64,000 nt of DNA from an uncultured Armatimonadota bacterium (GTDB lineage Bacteria > Armatimonadota > Fimbriimonadia > Fimbriimonadales > Fimbriimonadaceae): assembly GCA_903833215.1 (NCBI GenBank), contig CAILEM010000048.1, positions 1-64,000 on the forward strand, given 5' to 3'. The notes beneath the pieces were generated by a model. That model was given only the letters and a program-made list of their open reading frames with translations, searched no databases and had not been told where the DNA came from. How positions within the stretch are numbered: the stretch's first letter is position 1; each line of letters opens with the position of its first letter. This document shows positions 60,422 to 64,000 of this stretch, piece after piece. Made by a program: the position numbers and the translations under genes.

Positions 60422-61105
60422 CTATTCTTCAAATAGATTGCGTTGTTGGGCAGGCTCTCTCCTTCCCGGCACAATATTTTGAGGGACATCATAGCCAAGT
60501 TTTTGAAACGTTTTAAGTCGGCTCCGATGCATCTTTAGCAAAACCCCACAGCTGGCATCTACATAATCGAATACTTCGACCCCCGCTTTTCCCTCAGCGG
60601 CACGATCCAAACGACCGACGTACTGAACGAGCCTTCCTTCGAACGAAATTGGGGAAGCCAGAAACAGCGTATCTAGATCCGGAAGGTCGAAGCCCTCGCC
60701 CACCAACGAGGCGGTCGCCAGAAGAACGGTCGGTTTCCCGTCCTTTCTCGTTGTCGAGATATCTGCCAGCATCTGGCGACGCCGCTTTGGCGACATAAGT
60801 CCTTCCAGACAGAAGATCCCATACATGGCGTCGCTTGATTTTCGCACCATCGATTCCAAGGTCTTGATCTGATCCTTCCTGTCAGCTAAAACCAGTGCAA
60901 AGCTTCCGTGACCGAGCACTTCAACAATGTCGTCAGCAATCATTCTATTTCTGTCTTCGTCGGTAGCGAGCAACTCTGCAATCAGGTGATATGGCGGCTT
61001 TTGGCCAAGTTCATCCGGGACTCTGAAGGCCGTTTGACGAACATTCAACGATTTCGAGAGGGCATGGCCTTCTCCGATCTTGATTTCGTGAAAGAGGGCG
61101 GCCAA
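60422..61105 (-). pseudogene. C-terminal half of a DEAD/DEAH helicase (TOTE-system-like)
   Basis: The frame of 227 residues carries only helicase domain 2: LHEIK-like start, HLIAELLATDEDRNRMIADD, FALVLADRKDQIKTLESMV, LATASLVGEGFDLPDLDTLF, LASPISFEGRLVQYVGRLDR and VEVFDYVDASCGVLLKMHRS. The GEGFD and Q..GR..R motifs (V and VI) are complete, while Walker A, DEAH and motif III are missing; a TAG lies shortly upstream in frame. The layout is what I recall of the helicases of TOTE conflict systems (primase-helicase-nuclease defence). It is a fragment, so non-functional. Confidence 0.6.
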
Positions 61106-61393
61106 GTAAAAGGTAAATTGCGGCGACTAAGATAAAGACGCCTATGAGTGTTAGGAGAAATGCGTTGACTGCTAACAAGTAATTGAGCTCAGCCGAATGT
61201 TGAATTTCTTCAACTGCGCCTCCGAGAAGACATACGAGACGCTCCTTTGAAAGGATGCGGATGGCTAATAACCTCGTATTTCCTTGAGGTTTTCTTTATG
61301 TTGGAACGATCAAGTCCGTTCCAGTGCCCGATTTCGTCTGCTTGCTTAATGGGTATTTCCGATCGTTTGGTTCAAGAGAAGGTTTCGGCGGCC

Positions 61394-62623
61394 ATGTTTC
61401 GCGACACTGCACTTGACCTGCTTGAGGAGCACTCTCGCCGTACCGATAGTGATCCGAGTTCAGCTACCCAAGATGAGGCGTTTTGGATGGGTGTGCGAAG
61501 TGCGTTCGCGCTGGATTCCGATACGATCAACTTCAATAACGGTGGATGCTCGCCGTCTCCGAGAGTCGTTGCCGATAGCTTGAAACAACAGATCGACTAC
61601 GCGAACAAAGCACCCAGCATCTTCATGTGGCGAGACCTTGACCCTAAAATCGAGGGTGTGCGCAAGAGACTAGCAAGTCTATTCGGGGCAGACTCCGAGG
61701 AGATCGCGATCACCCGCAATGCCAGTGAGTCGCTGATGACGTGCCTGTTTGGTCTGCCTATGTCGCCAGGTGATGAACTTCTTACGACGTCCCAAGACTA
61801 TCCGCGTATGATCAATGCGATTCGCCAACGGGAGCGCCGAGAGGGAATCAAGATGGTGGCGATCGATGTTCCTGTTGCCCCGAGCGACGCCGCCGGAGTA
61901 GTTGAAGCATTTGAGCGGGCGATAACTTCAAGGACCAAGCTCATTCTGATTTCTCACGTAGTGTTTATGACGGGCCAAATCAATCCGGTACGCGAAATAT
62001 GCGACTTGGGAAAGAAGCATGGAATTCCGGTTGTTGTTGATGGAGCCCACGCCATCGCTCAGTTTGCATTTGGGCAGCCAGATCTCAACTGTGATTACTA
62101 CGGCTCATCGCTCCATAAGTGGTTGATGGCTCCCATCGGAACTGGGTTGCTCTATGTGAAGCGTGAACTTATCGACGACCTTTGGGCTCTGATGGCACCC
62201 GGGCCAACCCAGGATCCTGACATCCGCAAGTTCGAAGAGATTGGAACCCACCAGGCCGCGGTTCATAACGCGATCGACGAAGCACTCACATTTCATGAGA
62301 TGCTCGGAATCGAGCGGAAGTCAGCAAGGCTCCGTTATCTGCGATCTCGTTGGACCGACCGTGTCTCCGAACTCTCAAATGTGAAGTTCCACACAAATCT
62401 TGCCCCCGATCACTCATGCGGGATTTGTACCGTGGAAATTGAGGGCATTGAGGTTGGAGACCTAGCAGGGTGGCTCGAGAAGAATTATCAGATTGTGGTC
62501 GCACCGATCGAACATCACCAGTTTCGTGGGCTCCGAATTTCACCTCAGGTCTACACGTCTTTGGCCGAAGTCGATAGATTTGCCGAAGCAATCATCATGG
62601 CTGCGATTCATGGCATTTCGTAG
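61394..62623 (+). CDS. Class V (cysteine-desulfurase-fold) PLP aminotransferase, isopenicillin-N-epimerase-like
   Basis: The protein has about 409 residues. Features: INFNNGGCSPSPRVVADSLK, AITRNASESLMTCLFGLPM, DYPRMINAIRQRERREG, VVVDGAHAIAQFAFGQPDLN (Asp for the pyridine N), and YYGSSLHKWLMAPIGTGLLY with the PLP-binding Lys in HKW. The family includes isopenicillin N epimerases and cysteine desulfurase-like enzymes; the substrate is not evident. ATG 61394 follows AGAAGG; the open frame extends to 61247 with no similarity. Divergent from the helicase fragment. Confidence 0.85.
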   Translation: MFRDTALDLLEEHSRRTDSDPSSATQDEAFWMGVRSAFALDSDTINFNNGGCSPSPRVVADSLKQQIDYANKAPSIFMWRDLDPKIEGVRKRLASLFGADSEEIAITRNASESLMTCLFGLPMSPGDELLTTSQDYPRMINAIRQRERREGIKMVAIDVPVAPSDAAGVVEAFERAITSRTKLILISHVVFMTGQINPVREICDLGKKHGIPVVVDGAHAIAQFAFGQPDLNCDYYGSSLHKWLMAPIGTGLLYVKRELIDDLWALMAPGPTQDPDIRKFEEIGTHQAAVHNAIDEALTFHEMLGIERKSARLRYLRSRWTDRVSELSNVKFHTNLAPDHSCGICTVEIEGIEVGDLAGWLEKNYQIVVAPIEHHQFRGLRISPQVYTSLAEVDRFAEAIIMAAIHGIS

Positions 62624-62661
62624 GTTTCCGAGTGATTTCGAGTGCGCACTATTGAAGGACC

Positions 62662-64000
62662 TCATTGGGGAAGTGTGAGAAAGAACGTGCTGCCTTGATC
62701 AGGTTCACTTTCAACCCAAATTCGACCGCCATGTGCCTCGGTTACCAATTTGCAGAATGTCAAGCCGAGGCCGGTTGACATTTTCTTTCCGGCTTTACGG
62801 GTTTCAACTTGTTCGAATTTCTCGAAGATTCGCTCAAACGCTTCCCTTGGAATGCCTTCACCCGTATCTTGGACGCCAATGGTGATGTCGCCAGTAAGCA
62901 CATTGCGATTTGCAATCACTGTTATCTGACCCTTGGCGGGAGTGAATTTCACTGCGTTGCCCAGCAGATTAACAAGGACACGTCTCAATTTTTCGGCATC
63001 AGCAGTGATAGATCCGACGAGAGGCGATATTTCCAACTTCAGAGCGAGATTTTTATCGTTGGCAAGCCATGCAACTTGAGAAATTGCCTGTTCGGCAATT
63101 TGGGCCAAGTCAAATGTGGTCTGTTCAAGAATGAGTAATCCTTCTTCCATTTTGCTGACGTCCAGAAGGTCGTTGATCATTTCCAGAAGGCTATTTCCTC
63201 CCCCGATCGATATTTCCAGCAACTCTCGATTATCATCGGTCGGCTCGATGGACTCGATTCCCCCCAGCAGCGAAGTCAGAGGCGTGCGAAGGTCGTGAAC
63301 GATCATGTGGGTCAAGTCATTCTTCGCCTTGTCCAAAGATTTGAGTTGCTCGTAGAGTGCTTCGATAATCTTCCGGCGGCTGATGTCATGAAATAGGCAA
63401 ACGCATCCGATGGTTGCCCCCAAATAGTCGCGAAGTAGTACTGCGCTAACGGCGACTTGAGTGACATCACCGCGAGTGCTTTCAATAACAGATTCATGCT
63501 CTATCGCATCCCTGCCGTCCAGGGCCGATTGGAAGGCATCCACCGTACAACGGGAGGCTGTGTCGCCAAGGACGGATGCGAACTTTTGGCCTATCAACTC
63601 GACATCCTGTTTGCCAAGCATGTCACAGAGCGCCTGGTTGGTCGTGGTGATTTCGTTGTTAAGGTCAATCGTCAAAACACCGTCGCGGAGATTCTGCAGC
63701 ACTGTTTTAAGTTCGATCCGCCCAACGGTTGCCAGGTAGAGTTCGTCGTCCATGAGGGCGCAAACATTGCCCAGGATTTCCTCTGCGCTTGGAGTATCTA
63801 GGTGGACTTTTGCTACTTCAGGAGCATTGGGCGTTTGATCATCCCGTTCAAGAAGGCGTTGAATCATAGCCAGTAGCTCGGATGGTTCTGAACTTTTGAC
63901 GATGAATGCGTTTGCACCCGTGCTGAGACTCCAAAACTCAGTGCCGCGTACATCAACCGAGGTGAGAATAATCACAGGAATATAGGCAACTCGGGGGTCG
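62662..64000 (-). CDS. Hybrid receiver-PAS-histidine kinase (cut by window edge)
   Basis: The frame is open to the right edge. It starts within a receiver domain (YIPVIILTSVDVRGTEFWSL, then STGANAFIVKSSEPSELLAM with the conserved Lys), then PAS (LQNLRDGVLTIDLNNEITTT), HisKA with THMIVHDLRTPLTSLLGGIE (phospho-His) and HATPase_c (VLVNLLGNAVKFTPAKGQIT, TGLGLTFCKLVTEAHGGRIW). A receiver before the kinase suggests it is itself controlled by another kinase. No membrane helix is visible, so it is cytoplasmic. The acceptor Asp lies outside the window. Confidence 0.85.
   Translation of the reverse strand, partial: DPRVAYIPVIILTSVDVRGTEFWSLSTGANAFIVKSSEPSELLAMIQRLLERDDQTPNAPEVAKVHLDTPSAEEILGNVCALMDDELYLATVGRIELKTVLQNLRDGVLTIDLNNEITTTNQALCDMLGKQDVELIGQKFASVLGDTASRCTVDAFQSALDGRDAIEHESVIESTRGDVTQVAVSAVLLRDYLGATIGCVCLFHDISRRKIIEALYEQLKSLDKAKNDLTHMIVHDLRTPLTSLLGGIESIEPTDDNRELLEISIGGGNSLLEMINDLLDVSKMEEGLLILEQTTFDLAQIAEQAISQVAWLANDKNLALKLEISPLVGSITADAEKLRRVLVNLLGNAVKFTPAKGQITVIANRNVLTGDITIGVQDTGEGIPREAFERIFEKFEQVETRKAGKKMSTGLGLTFCKLVTEAHGGRIWVESEPDQGSTFFLTLPQ

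Overview
The 64 kb window looks like a chromosomal segment of a free-living Gram-negative-type bacterium, most probably Armatimonadota (Fimbriimonas-like). That placement is an inference from pseudopilins with an [20 protein letters not shown]-type N-terminus followed by [10 protein letters not shown], many TTG/GTG starts, moderate GC, several large secreted glycoside hydrolases, and a mix of housekeeping genes in short operons separated by IS and toxin debris. No rRNA, tRNA or CRISPR array was recognised.

Region by region. 1-3.3 kb is accessory: the 3' end of an IS630-type transposase, a duplicated RHS tip (one copy truncated, one ending in an HExxHxxGxxH domain with an overlapping membrane-protein gene that may be its immunity gene), then an autoregulated winged-helix gene with a perfect palindromic operator and an internally deleted nucleotidyltransferase partner. 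3.4-8 kb carries a NanE-NanK fusion, a rhomboid-like membrane protein and a secreted clan GH-A hydrolase. 8-27.4 kb is mostly core: lpd, two tandem STN-like paralogs, queF with a pseudo-receiver, scoAB, a class C beta-lactamase-fold enzyme, deoB, a pseudopilin, an EAL protein, a HAD phosphatase, RNase J, an MntR-like regulator, the ftsE-ftsX-envC operon and a quinone-reductase-like MDR. 27.6-46.7 kb holds a MOSC protein, secA, a BSP-family metallopeptidase, an SRAP/YedK homolog, a cupin phosphoglucose isomerase, ccmABCD (ccmD is only 39 codons) with a methyltransferase, an OmpR/histidine-kinase pair, a TlpA-like thioredoxin, hemolysin III, a pilin, and a GH44 enzyme beside the remains of a LacI regulator.

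46.8-59.7 kb is a secretion-rich segment: an SGNH hydrolase, an Ig-like repeat protein, a lipoprotein whose stop codon was the target of an IS, and then a compact same-strand cluster. The cluster encodes a GT4 glycosyltransferase, a lipoprotein with a C-terminal C39-like cysteine-peptidase domain (interrupted by one in-frame TAA), a DUF1573-like membrane protein, a VKOR-thioredoxin fusion, an 8-cysteine small exported protein carrying a canonical double-glycine leader after a Sec-like signal, a pseudopilin, a sugar epimerase and a broken WD40 protein. I regard this cluster as the best candidate for an undescribed system: export, oxidative folding and GG-processing of a cysteine-rich peptide, all outside the cytoplasm.

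59.7-61.1 kb is decay: an IS3-type orfA scrap and the C-terminal half of a helicase resembling those of TOTE conflict systems. The window closes with a class V aminotransferase and a hybrid receiver-PAS-histidine kinase running off the right edge.
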